From Ignavibacteriota bacterium (GTDB lineage Bacteria > Bacteroidota > Ignavibacteria > UBA10030 > SZUA-254), in the NCBI GenBank assembly GCA_025358305.1, contig JANYJZ010000035.1, positions 106,329-170,328 on the forward strand: 64,000 nt of DNA. Direction: 5' to 3'. Below, in pieces: positions 9,143 to 18,762 of the stretch; the stretch's first letter is position 1, and each line of letters starts with the position of its first letter. The notes under the pieces were generated by a model. The model had not been told where the DNA came from. It made no database searches and saw nothing but the letters and a program-made list of their open reading frames with translations. The position numbers and the translations under genes were made by a program.

Positions 9143-10495
9143 ATGGTACGAACGACGATCACGATCTTCATACTCGCCGCGCTGGCTGCCGTGCCTGCGC
9201 ATGCCCAGGAACAGCGCCCGCTCACGCTCGAACAGAGCATCAATATCGGGCTGGACAAGAGCCGGACGCTGCACGCCTCGCGTGCGGGCGTCGATGCCGC
9301 GGAGGCGCGGGCAAGCGAGGCAAACGCCGCCGGGCTGCCCTCAGTGAAGGCGAACGGTTCCTACACCCGGTTCAGCAGCGTTCCGCCGTTCGTTCTCACG
9401 CTCCCGCCGCCGCTCTCCGGGTCGTACACGATCTCGCCGTCGATCGTGAACAGCTACAATGTGCGTCTCTCGCTCCAACAGCCCCTGTTCACGGGGTTCC
9501 GGGTCCAGAGTAGCTCCTCCATGTCGGAGAATGTCGCGAAGGCTGCCGGCGAAGAATACAACAAGGACCGCTCCGAGCTCGTCTACGCCGTGACGAACGC
9601 GTACTGGTCCCTCTTCAAGGCGATCGAGTTCAAGAAGCTCATCGACGAGAACGCCGGCCAGGTCAAGGCGCATCTTCAGGACGTGCAGAATTTTCTTGCC
9701 CAGGGGATGGCGACGAACAACGACGTGCTGAAGGTTCAGGTGCAATACTCGAACGTTCAACTTCAGCAGATCGATGCGAACAACAACGTCCAGCTGGCGA
9801 TGATCGGGCTGAACAACGTCATGGGCATCCCTTTGGAGACCCAGACCCAGCTCGTATCCGTCCCGGTCCTTCCGGAGGCCGGGCAGGGGGATTCGCTCCT
9901 GCGCCCGGGCGCGCTCCCCGACGTCGCGGCGCTCGTACGGCGGGCGGTCGAACAGCGTCCGGAATTGAAGGCCCTGGAATACAGGGTACAGGCAGGCGAG
10001 AACGGCGTGACGCTCGCGCGTTCGGGCTGGTTCCCGCAGGTCTACCTCTCCGGAGGCTATACGTACGCGCGGCCGAACCAACGCCTCGTCCCCACGCAGG
10101 ATCTCTGGAAGGACACCTGGGACGTGAGCGTGTCGGCCTCATGGGACATCTGGAACTGGGGAACAACGGTGCATCAGACGAACCAGGCCCAGGCCGAGCT
10201 CTCGCAAGTTATGGATGCCCGTTCCCAGCTCCGGGACGGCGTCGCACTTGAGGTGACACAGGCGTATCTCAACATGAAGCAGGCCGGTGAACGGATCCTC
10301 GTTTCACAACAGAGTGTCGGGCAGGCGGCGGAGAACTACCGCGTGACGGACGAACGGTTCAAGTCTGGCATCGCCCTCAATTCCGACCTGCTCGACGCCG
10401 AGGTGGCTCTCCTCCAGGCAAAAACGTCGTATACGCAGTCGCTCGTCGACTATCAGCTGTCGAACGCCCGGCTGCACAAAGCAATTGGCCAATAG
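9143..10495 (+). CDS. TolC-family outer membrane efflux protein
   Basis: 450 aa. Signal peptide at about 1-22 (FILAALAAVPAHA) and two TolC-type repeats of helix and strand; LTLEQSINIGL at the mature N-terminus and the long alpha-helical stretches with Gln, Asn and Ala are typical. Forms the outer-membrane channel for the pump encoded by the next two genes. 15 nt after the TetR gene with GGAGG before the ATG. Confidence 0.9.
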   Translation: MVRTTITIFILAALAAVPAHAQEQRPLTLEQSINIGLDKSRTLHASRAGVDAAEARASEANAAGLPSVKANGSYTRFSSVPPFVLTLPPPLSGSYTISPSIVNSYNVRLSLQQPLFTGFRVQSSSSMSENVAKAAGEEYNKDRSELVYAVTNAYWSLFKAIEFKKLIDENAGQVKAHLQDVQNFLAQGMATNNDVLKVQVQYSNVQLQQIDANNNVQLAMIGLNNVMGIPLETQTQLVSVPVLPEAGQGDSLLRPGALPDVAALVRRAVEQRPELKALEYRVQAGENGVTLARSGWFPQVYLSGGYTYARPNQRLVPTQDLWKDTWDVSVSASWDIWNWGTTVHQTNQAQAELSQVMDARSQLRDGVALEVTQAYLNMKQAGERILVSQQSVGQAAENYRVTDERFKSGIALNSDLLDAEVALLQAKTSYTQSLVDYQLSNARLHKAIGQ

Positions 10496-10519
10496 CGGTT
10501 CATAAGAAGGGTACATGGT

Positions 10520-11569
10520 ATGAATAAGAAGAAGGTCATTCTCTGGGGCTCGTTCGTTCTTGCGCTCCTCGTCACGGTGCTTCTCTATAACAAGTCCCGG
10601 ATGGACGCCAAATCCCAAAACGGGATTCTCGGGGCCATCCCCGTGTCGGTCGGCCCCGTCGTCCGCCAGCAGCTGACGAATACGCATGCGCTCGTTGGTA
10701 CCGTCTACGGCCGTAATGACGTCGCGGTCGTCGCGGAGGTGCAGGGTAAGATCGTCGCCATGCGCGTGGACGTGGGGGATCCGGTGCACGCCGGCACCGT
10801 CCTCATGCAGGTCGACGACGAGATGAAGAAAGCGGCGTTCGAGGCCGCCGAGGTGAATTATGAGAAGGCGAAGAAGGACCTCGAACGCCAGCAAGCGCTC
10901 TCTGCCCAAAAGGCGTCGACGGACGCGCAGCTCGAATCCGCCCGGTTGTCCTTCAAGGCCGTCGAATCGCAGTATGTGACGGCAAGGCGCCAGTACAACG
11001 ACACGAAGATCACGTCGCCCATCGAGGGAGTGGTGACGGCCCGGCCGGTGAATCTCGGATCGTATGTGCAGTCCGGAAACGTCGTGGCGAACGTCGTGGA
11101 CATCTCCACGCTGAAGGTCAAGATCAACGTCAGCGAGAACCTCGTGTTCCGGCTCCACCCGGGCGACCTGGTCACCGTGACGACGGACGTCTACCCGAAG
11201 GCGGTCTTCCAGGGGACCCTGCAGGCCATCAGCGCCAAAGGGGATGAGTCGCATACGTACGCGGCGGAAGTGTCGCTCAAGAATAGCAGCGAGACGCCGC
11301 TAAAGGCAGGGATGTTCGCGCTCATCACGTTCTCCTCGCTCGAGCACGACGCCGCCCTCACCATTCCCCGGCAGGCCCTCGTAGGAAGCGTACGGCAGGC
11401 ACGTGTGTTCGTCGTCGAAGACGGGGTTGCGAAACTGCGCGACATCATCGTTGATTCCGAGATCGGAACGGTCATCGAAGTGCTCCAGGGCCTGAAGGAA
11501 GGCGAGTCCGTTGTCGTCAACGGACAGAACAACATCAAAGACAACACGATCGTTGAAATTATCAAGTAG
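10520..11569 (+). CDS. efflux RND transporter periplasmic adaptor subunit
   Basis: 349 aa membrane-fusion protein. N-terminal anchor at about 5-24, a lipoyl half-motif (AEVQGKIVAMRVDVGDPVHAG, about 73-93), a coiled-coil hairpin (about 95-160), the second lipoyl half (ITSPIEGVVTARPVNLGSYV), then beta-barrel and membrane-proximal domains. Bridges the RND pump and the TolC-type channel encoded on either side. Confidence 0.92.
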   Translation: MNKKKVILWGSFVLALLVTVLLYNKSRMDAKSQNGILGAIPVSVGPVVRQQLTNTHALVGTVYGRNDVAVVAEVQGKIVAMRVDVGDPVHAGTVLMQVDDEMKKAAFEAAEVNYEKAKKDLERQQALSAQKASTDAQLESARLSFKAVESQYVTARRQYNDTKITSPIEGVVTARPVNLGSYVQSGNVVANVVDISTLKVKINVSENLVFRLHPGDLVTVTTDVYPKAVFQGTLQAISAKGDESHTYAAEVSLKNSSETPLKAGMFALITFSSLEHDAALTIPRQALVGSVRQARVFVVEDGVAKLRDIIVDSEIGTVIEVLQGLKEGESVVVNGQNNIKDNTIVEIIK

Positions 11570-11607
11570 CCGTACGCGCGGCGACCGCGCGTGAAGGAGA
11601 AAGCGTC

Positions 11608-14600
11608 ATGACACTTACAGAACTATCCATAAAGCGGCCGTCCCTCGTCGTCGTGTTCTTTTCGGCGCTTGCGGTGCTCGGCATCGTCAGTTACAGCCAG
11701 CTGAAGTACGAACTTCTGCCGAAGATCACGCCGCCCTTCGTCACGATCAGCACCGTCTACCCCGGCGCCTCCCCGAACGAGGTGCAGACCTCCGTGACGA
11801 AACTCATCGAGGATGCGGTCTCGGGCATTGACAAGGTCTCGGCCGTCTACTCGACCTCGTCGGAAGGCATCTCGTTCGTCAACATCGAGTTCCTTCAGTC
11901 GGCGGACGTGAACATCGCGCTCCAAGATGCCCAGCGGAAGGTCAACGAAGTGGCCTTCCGACTCCCGGACGGGGCGAAGACCCCGACGATCACGAAGTTC
12001 GCGATTGATGAACGGCCCGTGATCCGGATGGGAGCGACCAGCAACATGCCGAGCCGGGAGTTCTACCAGCTCCTCAAGGACAGGATCCAGCCCGAGATCT
12101 CGAAGCTTCCGGGCGTCGCACAGGTCGCCCTCGTCGGAGGGGACGAACGCGAGATCAGGATCAACGTCGACGCCCACAAGCTCCGGTCATACGGGCTATC
12201 GATCCTTCAAGTGACGCAAGCGGTGAAGTCGTCGAATCTCGACTTCCCGACGGGAAAAGTGAAAGAGGGTGAGGACCAGTACATCGTCCGCATCGCGGGT
12301 AAATTCAGTTCCGTGGACGACCTTCGCAAGCTCGCGATCGGACAGTCGAAGTCCGGCGGCGACATCCTCTTGTCGGACGTCGCGGAAGTGCAGGACGGAC
12401 AGAAGGAGTACACCACACTTTCGCGGATCAACGGCGTGGCGTCGGTGGGCATTTTGGTGGTGAAGCAGAACGACGCAAATTCCGTCGATGTGAGCGCAAG
12501 CGTCCGGGCGGAGCTTCCGAAGATCGAGAAGACCTTCCAGAACATCCACCTCAAGTTCGATATCGCCCAAGATGGCTCGATCTTCACCCTCGACGCCGCC
12601 AACGCGGTGACGCACGACCTCTTGGTCGCGGTCATGCTCGTCGCGCTCGTCATGCTCGCCTTCCTCCATAGCATCCGGAATTCGGTCATCGTCATGATCG
12701 CGATCCCCGCATCGATGGTCTCGTCGTTCATCGGCATGTACGTATTCGGCATGTCGCTCAATCTCATGACGCTCCTCGGGCTCTCCCTTGTTGTGGGCAT
12801 CCTCGTCGACGATTCCATCGTCGTTCTGGAGAACATCTACCGCCACCTCGAAATGGGGGACGACAGGATCACCGCCGCGATCAAGGGGCGCAACGAGATC
12901 GGCTTCGCCGCTCTCTCGATCACGCTGGTCGACGTCGTCGTGTTCATCCCGCTGTCGCTCGTGTCCGGCCTCGTCGGCAATATCATGAGGGAATTCGCGC
13001 TCGTCGTGGTCTTTTCCACTCTCATGTCCCTCCTCGTATCGTTCACGATCACGCCGTGGCTCGCCTCGCGTTTCGCGAAACTGGAGCATCTCGGCACGCG
13101 TTCTCTGTTGGGGAAATTCTCCGTGTGGTTCGAGTCCCGGTTCAAGGCGCTCTCGGAGGTCTACCTCACCGTCCTCCGGTGGAGCCTCCAGAACCGCTGG
13201 AAGGTCATGGTGGCCGCGCTCGCCCTGTTCGTCGCGTCGTTCGCACTCGTTCCCCTCGGGTTCATCGGAAGCGAGTTCATCTCGGTCGCCGACCGCGGGG
13301 AGTTCACGGTGACCCTTGAGCTGCCGCCGGGAGCGACGTTTGAGCGCACGAATTTCGCGACGCGGGAGGTCGAAGAGGTGATGTCGAAGGTGCCGGAGAT
13401 CAAGAGGATGTTCGTCAATGTCGGTACGTCGAGCGAAGGCTTCTTCGGACAGACGTCGAACAACACCTCAGAACTCAATGTGACCCTGACGCCGAAAGAG
13501 AAGCGCGCTCGCTCGACCGATGACGTGGAACGGGACATCAAGTCGCAGCTCCTGCGACTGCCGGGGGTGAAGGTCCGCGTCGACCCGATCGGCATCTTCG
13601 GGACGGCGAACCAGGCCCCGATCCAGATCCTCGTGAGCGGAACGGACTACGATGAGGTCAGGGCGGCCGCTGTCAAGGTCGCGGATCTCATGAAGGGCAT
13701 CCCCGGAACCTCTGATGTCCGCCTCTCCTCAGAGGAGGGGAAGCCGGAGACCCGCATCGAGTTTGACCGGCAAAAGATGGCCTCGCTGGGACTGAATCTC
13801 GCGGAGGTCGGAGCAACGCTCCGCGTTGCGTATAACGGCGACGAGGATTCGAAGTTCCGGGAGGGGACGAACGAATTCGACATCCGAATCGTGCTCGATG
13901 AATTCGACCGGTCTCGGACGAGCGACGTCGAAAATATGACCTTCCTCAACAAGAAGGGGCAGCTCATCGAACTGCGACAGTTCGCGAGCGTCTACCAGAC
14001 GACGGGACCGACGAAGCTCCAGCGCCAGGACCGCAACTACTCCGTGACCGTGTTCTCACAGGCGGTCGGCCGGCCGAGTGGATCGATCGGGTCGGATATC
14101 AAATTGAAGCTCGCCGGCATGCTCCCGGAGGGTATCAAGGTGAGCTATCTCGGCGATTTAAAGAATCAGGCCGAAGGCTTCGGTAATCTGGGCCTCGCGC
14201 TCCTTGCGGCTATCCTGTTCGTCTACATGATCATGGTGGCGCTGTATGATTCCTACGTCTACCCGTTCGTTGTGCTCTTTTCTATCCCCGTCGCGATGAT
14301 CGGCGCCCTGTTGGCGCTTGCCCTCACGATGAAATCGCTCAGCATCTTCTCGATCCTTGGTATCATCATGTTGGTGGGTCTCGTAGGTAAGAATGCGATT
14401 CTTATCGTAGACCGCACGAACCAGATGCGCTTGGAGCGCAAACTGAGTACGTTCGAAGCTCTCCTTGAAGCGGGTCACACGCGGTTGCGTCCGATCCTCA
14501 TGACGACCGTCGCGATGGTCTTTGGGATGCTCCCCATTGCGCTCAGCGGGTCGGCCGGCGCCGAATGGAAATCCGGTCTTGCCTGGGCGCTCATCGGGGG

Positions 14601-14781
14601 TCTGACAAGTTCACTTCTGCTGACGCTCATTCTCGTGCCGGTCGTGTATACAAAGGTGGATCAGATGCGCGAAGCAGCTCCAGAGTTCTTCGCAAAGCTG
14701 TTCAAAAAGAGGGTGTGGAGGTTCGGCGAACGCCGCGCGACCCCAGGTCTCCCGGCGATGGAGTTTCAGGAGGGCAAGTAA
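11608..14781 (+). CDS. RND-family efflux transporter permease (HAE-type)
   Basis: 1057 aa, the normal size for AcrB-like pumps. N-terminal membrane-entry helix (LSIKRPSLVVVFFSALAVLG), a large periplasmic porter loop, the TM4 proton-relay aspartates in GILVDDSIVVLENIYRH, a second porter loop, and a C-terminal helix set containing LVGLVGKNAILIVD. Exports hydrophobic or amphiphilic compounds using the proton gradient; the substrate is not predictable. Last gene of the tetR-tolC-adaptor-RND operon. It ends 1 nt from the convergent response-regulator gene. Confidence 0.94.
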   Translation: MTLTELSIKRPSLVVVFFSALAVLGIVSYSQLKYELLPKITPPFVTISTVYPGASPNEVQTSVTKLIEDAVSGIDKVSAVYSTSSEGISFVNIEFLQSADVNIALQDAQRKVNEVAFRLPDGAKTPTITKFAIDERPVIRMGATSNMPSREFYQLLKDRIQPEISKLPGVAQVALVGGDEREIRINVDAHKLRSYGLSILQVTQAVKSSNLDFPTGKVKEGEDQYIVRIAGKFSSVDDLRKLAIGQSKSGGDILLSDVAEVQDGQKEYTTLSRINGVASVGILVVKQNDANSVDVSASVRAELPKIEKTFQNIHLKFDIAQDGSIFTLDAANAVTHDLLVAVMLVALVMLAFLHSIRNSVIVMIAIPASMVSSFIGMYVFGMSLNLMTLLGLSLVVGILVDDSIVVLENIYRHLEMGDDRITAAIKGRNEIGFAALSITLVDVVVFIPLSLVSGLVGNIMREFALVVVFSTLMSLLVSFTITPWLASRFAKLEHLGTRSLLGKFSVWFESRFKALSEVYLTVLRWSLQNRWKVMVAALALFVASFALVPLGFIGSEFISVADRGEFTVTLELPPGATFERTNFATREVEEVMSKVPEIKRMFVNVGTSSEGFFGQTSNNTSELNVTLTPKEKRARSTDDVERDIKSQLLRLPGVKVRVDPIGIFGTANQAPIQILVSGTDYDEVRAAAVKVADLMKGIPGTSDVRLSSEEGKPETRIEFDRQKMASLGLNLAEVGATLRVAYNGDEDSKFREGTNEFDIRIVLDEFDRSRTSDVENMTFLNKKGQLIELRQFASVYQTTGPTKLQRQDRNYSVTVFSQAVGRPSGSIGSDIKLKLAGMLPEGIKVSYLGDLKNQAEGFGNLGLALLAAILFVYMIMVALYDSYVYPFVVLFSIPVAMIGALLALALTMKSLSIFSILGIIMLVGLVGKNAILIVDRTNQMRLERKLSTFEALLEAGHTRLRPILMTTVAMVFGMLPIALSGSAGAEWKSGLAWALIGGLTSSLLLTLILVPVVYTKVDQMREAAPEFFAKLFKKRVWRFGERRATPGLPAMEFQEGK

Positions 14782-14782
14782 T

Positions 14783-15262
14783 CTACCGCGTGCGCGAGTC
14801 GTACCGACGTGGCGCGCGGTCCTCGCGGTTGAGGGAATGGGGAGCAACCCGGTCCGCGCGGGGGAATCCTCCGGCCGTGGGAGGGTTTCCGCGCTTCTCC
14901 TCGGGTGTCGTAAGATAGAGGATCCATTCCTTCATCTCGGAGGGGGCGCGTCCCTTCTTGAGGAAGGCGTCATGCTTCCCGGTGGCGACCGCGGACAGCG
15001 TATGCGGGTCGTCGAAGGCCGAGACGAACAGAAAGGGGAGTGCGACGTACTTGGGGTTTGCGCGCACGGTTTTATGGAATTTTAGACCGTCCATGATCGG
15101 CATATAGACGTCGGAGACGATAATGTCGAATGAACTCGACGCCAATTTTTCCAGCGCGTCATCGCCGTTGTCCGCCGTGGTCACGTTCCACCCCTGGTCC
15201 TCCAGATAATGCCTGCCGAGCAGGAGGTACTGAGGTTCGTCGTCGACAAAAAGGATCTTCAT
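14783..15262 (-). CDS. single-domain response regulator (REC)
   Basis: 159 aa. Receiver domain over about 1-122 with acidic pocket D7-D8, phosphoacceptor D51 in SDVYMPIMDG, SAFD and the conserved lysine in FLKKGR. There is no output domain, so it probably acts by protein contact, as CheY or Spo0F do. The last ~40 residues are Pro/Arg-rich and unlike the family; their DNA (about 14857-14895) can fold as a GC-rich hairpin, so the tail may be a by-product of a 3' structure. No histidine kinase is adjacent. Confidence 0.83.
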   Translation of the reverse strand: MKILFVDDEPQYLLLGRHYLEDQGWNVTTADNGDDALEKLASSSFDIIVSDVYMPIMDGLKFHKTVRANPKYVALPFLFVSAFDDPHTLSAVATGKHDAFLKKGRAPSEMKEWILYLTTPEEKRGNPPTAGGFPRADRVAPHSLNREDRAPRRYDSRTR

Positions 15263-15705
15263 AGTTTGCCTTCATTTCTTGTATGTTCTACAACGAATGT
15301 ACGACCCAGAGAGAAATAATCAACAGGGTATCTGTTCTGGCGCACAGGCATCAGTGGTTCCGGAAGTTCGAAAGCCGCACAGATTCTACGTTTTCTTGGT
15401 ACTTCCATCGTAAATTCACTTTTTTTGGCCCATAGTTCCTGCGTTTTCCAATTCTTTGATTTTCCTGATTTTTCGCTTCTTTCTCCGCTTCGGTGCCGAA
15501 CGTGCCTCCCTGTGTAGGCGAGGTCGCAGGCGTTTTTGAAGATGGGGATCGAATTCCCTACATTGACATTCAGACAACCGACAACACAAGGCCGTCAACC
15601 ATTCCCGTGTTCAACGCGCGTACGAAGCTGCTGGAGGAGTCCAGATCGATCGGCACCATCCCCTCCATCGGTATCAGCGCCGAATTCTGACCTCAGCACG
15701 CGACC
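15263..15705. other. intergenic region, nothing recognised
   Basis: 443 nt between divergent genes. Short open frames occur on both strands, but none has a ribosome site or a recognisable protein pattern. Presumably holds the promoters of both neighbours. Confidence 0.5.
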
Positions 15706-16686
15706 ATGACCCCGAAACACGATCAGCCAGAAACCTCCCCGCTTCCGATCCGGCTCGGCATCAGCACCTGCCTTCTCGGAGAAAAAGTGCGGTTCGACGC
15801 AGGCCATAAGAAGGACCGGTATCTCACCGACGTGCTTGGGGCCTATTTCGAATGGGTGCCGGTCTGCCCGGAGCTCGAGGTCGGCATGGGGGTGCCTCGG
15901 GAGCCCGTTCGGCTCGTGGGAACGCCGGATGCCCCGCGGATGGTCGGTGTCAAGAGCGAGAAGGACTGGACCGATGAGATGGTCCGGTACGCCGAGCGAC
16001 GTGCGACTTCACTCGAGGCGCTCGGGCTGAGCGGGTATATCTTCAAGAGCGATTCTCCGAGCTGCGGCATGGAGAGGGTGAAGGTCTTCGCGAAGAACGG
16101 CATTCCGACGAAGACCGGCCGGGGGCTCTTCACAAAGGTCCTCATGGAGACCTATCCGCTCCTTCCCGTCGAGGAGGAGGGGCGCCTCAACGATCCAGGG
16201 TTGCGGGAGAACTTCATCGTCCGCGTCTTTTCCTATCACCGGCTGCAGGAGCTGACTCGCCGGCGGTTCAGCGTCGGGGACCTCGTCCGGTTTCATGCGG
16301 CCCACAAGTACCTCTTGCTCGCCCACAGTCCCAAACATTATGACCTCCTGGGCCCCATCGTCGCGAACGCGAAGAAGACGGCGTATCCCCTACTGAAGGA
16401 GTCGTACAGCCGGCTCTTCATGGAAGGTCTCGCCGTCAAGGCAACGACGAAGAAGAACGCGAACGTCCTGCAGCACATCCTGGGATTTCTCAAGGACCAT
16501 CTGCCGAGCGGGGAGAAACAGGACGTCCTCGATGCGATCGAGGATTTCCGGAAAGAGCTCGTCCCGATCGTCGTGCCGCTGACGCTCCTCCGGCACTATG
16601 TGAAGAAGCACGATATCGTCTACATCGCGGACCAGGTCTATCTGCAGCCCCATCCGAAGGAACTCATGCTCCGGAATCACGTCTAG
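15706..16686 (+). CDS. DUF523 and DUF1722 domain-containing protein
   Basis: 326 aa. The N-terminal DUF523 domain (about 15-150) has three cysteines in conserved settings: C22 in STCLLG, C54 in PVCPE and C120 in SPSCG. DUF523 proteins include the 2-thiouracil desulfurase TudS, in which three cysteines hold a [4Fe-4S] cluster, so an iron-sulfur desulfurase activity is a fair guess. The C-terminal DUF1722 (YbgA-type) domain (about 195-310) is all-helical and of unknown role. This two-domain architecture is common in bacteria. Confidence 0.85.
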   Translation: MTPKHDQPETSPLPIRLGISTCLLGEKVRFDAGHKKDRYLTDVLGAYFEWVPVCPELEVGMGVPREPVRLVGTPDAPRMVGVKSEKDWTDEMVRYAERRATSLEALGLSGYIFKSDSPSCGMERVKVFAKNGIPTKTGRGLFTKVLMETYPLLPVEEEGRLNDPGLRENFIVRVFSYHRLQELTRRRFSVGDLVRFHAAHKYLLLAHSPKHYDLLGPIVANAKKTAYPLLKESYSRLFMEGLAVKATTKKNANVLQHILGFLKDHLPSGEKQDVLDAIEDFRKELVPIVVPLTLLRHYVKKHDIVYIADQVYLQPHPKELMLRNHV

Positions 16687-16700
16687 CGCCCCTATACGGC

Positions 16701-16729
16701 TTGAAGGTTTTCGTAAAATTCCGTATGTT
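16701..16729 (+). promoter_or_regulatory. promoter giving a very short leader
   Basis: TTGAAG (16701-16706), 17-nt spacer, TATGTT (16724-16729). The ATG of the transporter gene is at 16741, so the predicted leader is only about 5 nt and contains no Shine-Dalgarno site. Confidence 0.5.
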
Positions 16730-16740
16730 ACCACCCAACC

Positions 16741-17460
16741 ATGGACACCAGCGTTCTCTCCATACTCGGCTTTGGCTTCGTTCTGGGGCTCAAACACGCC
16801 CTCGATTCGGACCATCTTATCGCGGTCTCCACGATCGTCAGTGAACGGAAGAGTTTCTGGAGTTCCTCCATCGTCGGAGCGCTCTGGGGTCTCGGCCACA
16901 CCTCGTCGCTCCTTCTCATCGGCCTCGCCGTCATCGCTTTTCACGTTCATATCCCGGACAGACTCGCTCAAGGGATGGAGTTCTCCGTCGCGCTGATGCT
17001 CGTCATCCTCGGCGCGAACGTCCTCTGGAAGATCGCCCGCGGAGGGAAGTTCCACGTTCACGTACACCGGCACGATGAGCATCTCCACATTCACCCCCAC
17101 ATCCATGAAGCAGCCAAACTTCCCGTCCACGCAGCAGAGAACCACCACGCGACCCACGTCGGCAAGAAGCCGTTCCTCGTCGGCATGGTGCACGGCATGG
17201 CTGGCAGTGCTGCTCTCATGCTTGTCGTCTTGGCGACCATTCCTTCGCGTACCCTCGCGCTCCTCTATATCGGCATCTTCGGCGTCGGTTCCGTTGGCGG
17301 CATGTTCCTCATGAGCACGCTCATTGGTCTCCCCTTTGCCCTTACCGCCCGGCATGAACGGCTCAGCCACCTCGTGCGTCTTGCGGCGGGCGCATTGAGT
17401 GTTTCGTTCGGGCTCTTCTCTGCATGGCAGATCGGCATCGTTCACGGCCTCTTCCTGTAG
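16741..17460 (+). CDS. nickel/cobalt-type transporter, UreH/NiCoT-like, with histidine-rich loop
   Basis: 239 aa, about six transmembrane helices. The NiCoT signature H-x4-D-H is present as H19 to H25 (HALDSDH) in the first helix. A histidine-rich loop at about 101-140 (HVHVHRHDEHLHIHPHIH) probably collects metal ions before transport. Ni(II) is the most likely substrate, with cobalt or another divalent metal possible; no nickel enzyme or urease gene is nearby to decide. Confidence 0.82.
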   Translation: MDTSVLSILGFGFVLGLKHALDSDHLIAVSTIVSERKSFWSSSIVGALWGLGHTSSLLLIGLAVIAFHVHIPDRLAQGMEFSVALMLVILGANVLWKIARGGKFHVHVHRHDEHLHIHPHIHEAAKLPVHAAENHHATHVGKKPFLVGMVHGMAGSAALMLVVLATIPSRTLALLYIGIFGVGSVGGMFLMSTLIGLPFALTARHERLSHLVRLAAGALSVSFGLFSAWQIGIVHGLFL

Positions 17461-17636
17461 CGCGGAGTGCCCTCGATCCTTCACCGCCCGGTCCCAGCGT
17501 CTCCCTCGTTGAACCCAATTCCGCTTGAAAGGGAGGTGACTCCTTTGACACACTCGCAGCTACGTGCCGAGAACATCGGTCCGGTATATCCGTATACTGT
17601 GAGAACTCATTTGAACGTACAGAGAAGAGCATCATA

Positions 17637-18749
17637 ATGGCAAGAGAAAAGCCCCCGCGGTCTGAAGAACAGGGGATGGGAAGGACGCTGCGCCAGGACA
17701 TTGCCCGAGGTGATTTCCAGCGGACCATGCGCCGCGATTTTGACGAGCTGAAGGAGCTCTTCATCGACGGTCACAGGAAAGAGCGGCTCGGCGAGATGAG
17801 CCGCTTCAAGCGCTGGTTCTATACCGTCGGCTGGCTCCTGAAGTCACTTTCTTTTAAGCTCACTCCCGCGAGAAGGGTTCTGTTCGTCCTGAGTATGATC
17901 TTTATGCTGAGCTCTCATAGCTTCACGTTCGGAGAGGAGGATGGGGTCGTCACTGTCAAGACGGACGCCGCGGCCGAAGTGATCCTCATTTTCATCCTCA
18001 TGCTCGAATTGAAGGACAAGCTCCTCGCCCAAAGCGAGCTCGAAGCCGGCCGCGTGATCCAGGCGGCCCTCCAGCCCGATCGCGCCCCATCGGTGGAGGG
18101 ATGGTCCGCCTGGCTCCTGACGAAAGCGGCGAACGAGGTCGGGGGGGACCTCGTCGATTATGAACGGTTGGACGAGGAGAGACATCTTTTCTCGCTCGCG
18201 GACGTCGCCGGGAAAGGCGTCCGGGCCGCGCTGGTGACGACACGGCTCCAGGCGACGATCCGGGCGTTCGCGCCGGAAAGCACGTCCCTGAGCCAGCTCT
18301 CCTCAAAGATCAATGCGCTCATGTACCGGGATACGACGCGCAACATGTTCGCCTCGCTCGCCCTGCTTGAGATCAGTCCGGGGTCGGGCGTGGTGAAGCT
18401 CGTCAACGCGGGCCACCTGCCCCCGCTTGCGGTGCGGGGTACCACTGTCGAACCAACGGGGAAGGGGAGCCCGGCGATCGGCATCTTCCCGGAGACGGCA
18501 TTCGCCGAGCAGACGATCGAATTGCTCCTCGGGGAGATGCTGGTGATCTTTTCCGACGGGATCCCCGATGCGAAGAACGAGAGGGGAGAGTTCTACGGCT
18601 CGTCCCGTCTCACCGATCTCCTGGCGGTCTCCGGCGGGCTCTCGCCGGAGGAGCTCGGTACGCGCATCACGTCATCGGTCGCCCGGTTCATCGGAGAAGC
18701 GAAAGTGTACGACGATATTTCCCTCGTCATCGTGAAGCGGGAGGGGTAA
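17637..18749 (+). CDS. PP2C-type (SpoIIE/RsbU-like) serine phosphatase with membrane segment
   Basis: 370 aa. A basic cytoplasmic N-terminus, a transmembrane segment at about 80-100, a second hydrophobic helix near 118-130 running into a helical linker (LLAQSELEAGRVIQAALQP), then a SpoIIE-type phosphatase domain to the C-terminus. Metal-binding blocks are GGDLVDYERLD, SLADVAGKGVRAAL and IFSDGIPDA. Such proteins dephosphorylate anti-sigma-factor antagonists; no partner genes are adjacent. Followed 14 nt later by the FkbM methyltransferase. Confidence 0.86.
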   Translation: MAREKPPRSEEQGMGRTLRQDIARGDFQRTMRRDFDELKELFIDGHRKERLGEMSRFKRWFYTVGWLLKSLSFKLTPARRVLFVLSMIFMLSSHSFTFGEEDGVVTVKTDAAAEVILIFILMLELKDKLLAQSELEAGRVIQAALQPDRAPSVEGWSAWLLTKAANEVGGDLVDYERLDEERHLFSLADVAGKGVRAALVTTRLQATIRAFAPESTSLSQLSSKINALMYRDTTRNMFASLALLEISPGSGVVKLVNAGHLPPLAVRGTTVEPTGKGSPAIGIFPETAFAEQTIELLLGEMLVIFSDGIPDAKNERGEFYGSSRLTDLLAVSGGLSPEELGTRITSSVARFIGEAKVYDDISLVIVKREG

Positions 18750-18762
18750 CAGAACGGGCCAG

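Noticed and set aside
15493..15690. 65-codon frame upstream of the DUF523-DUF1722 gene
   Set aside because: No ribosome site or recognisable pattern; a competing antisense frame is equally long.
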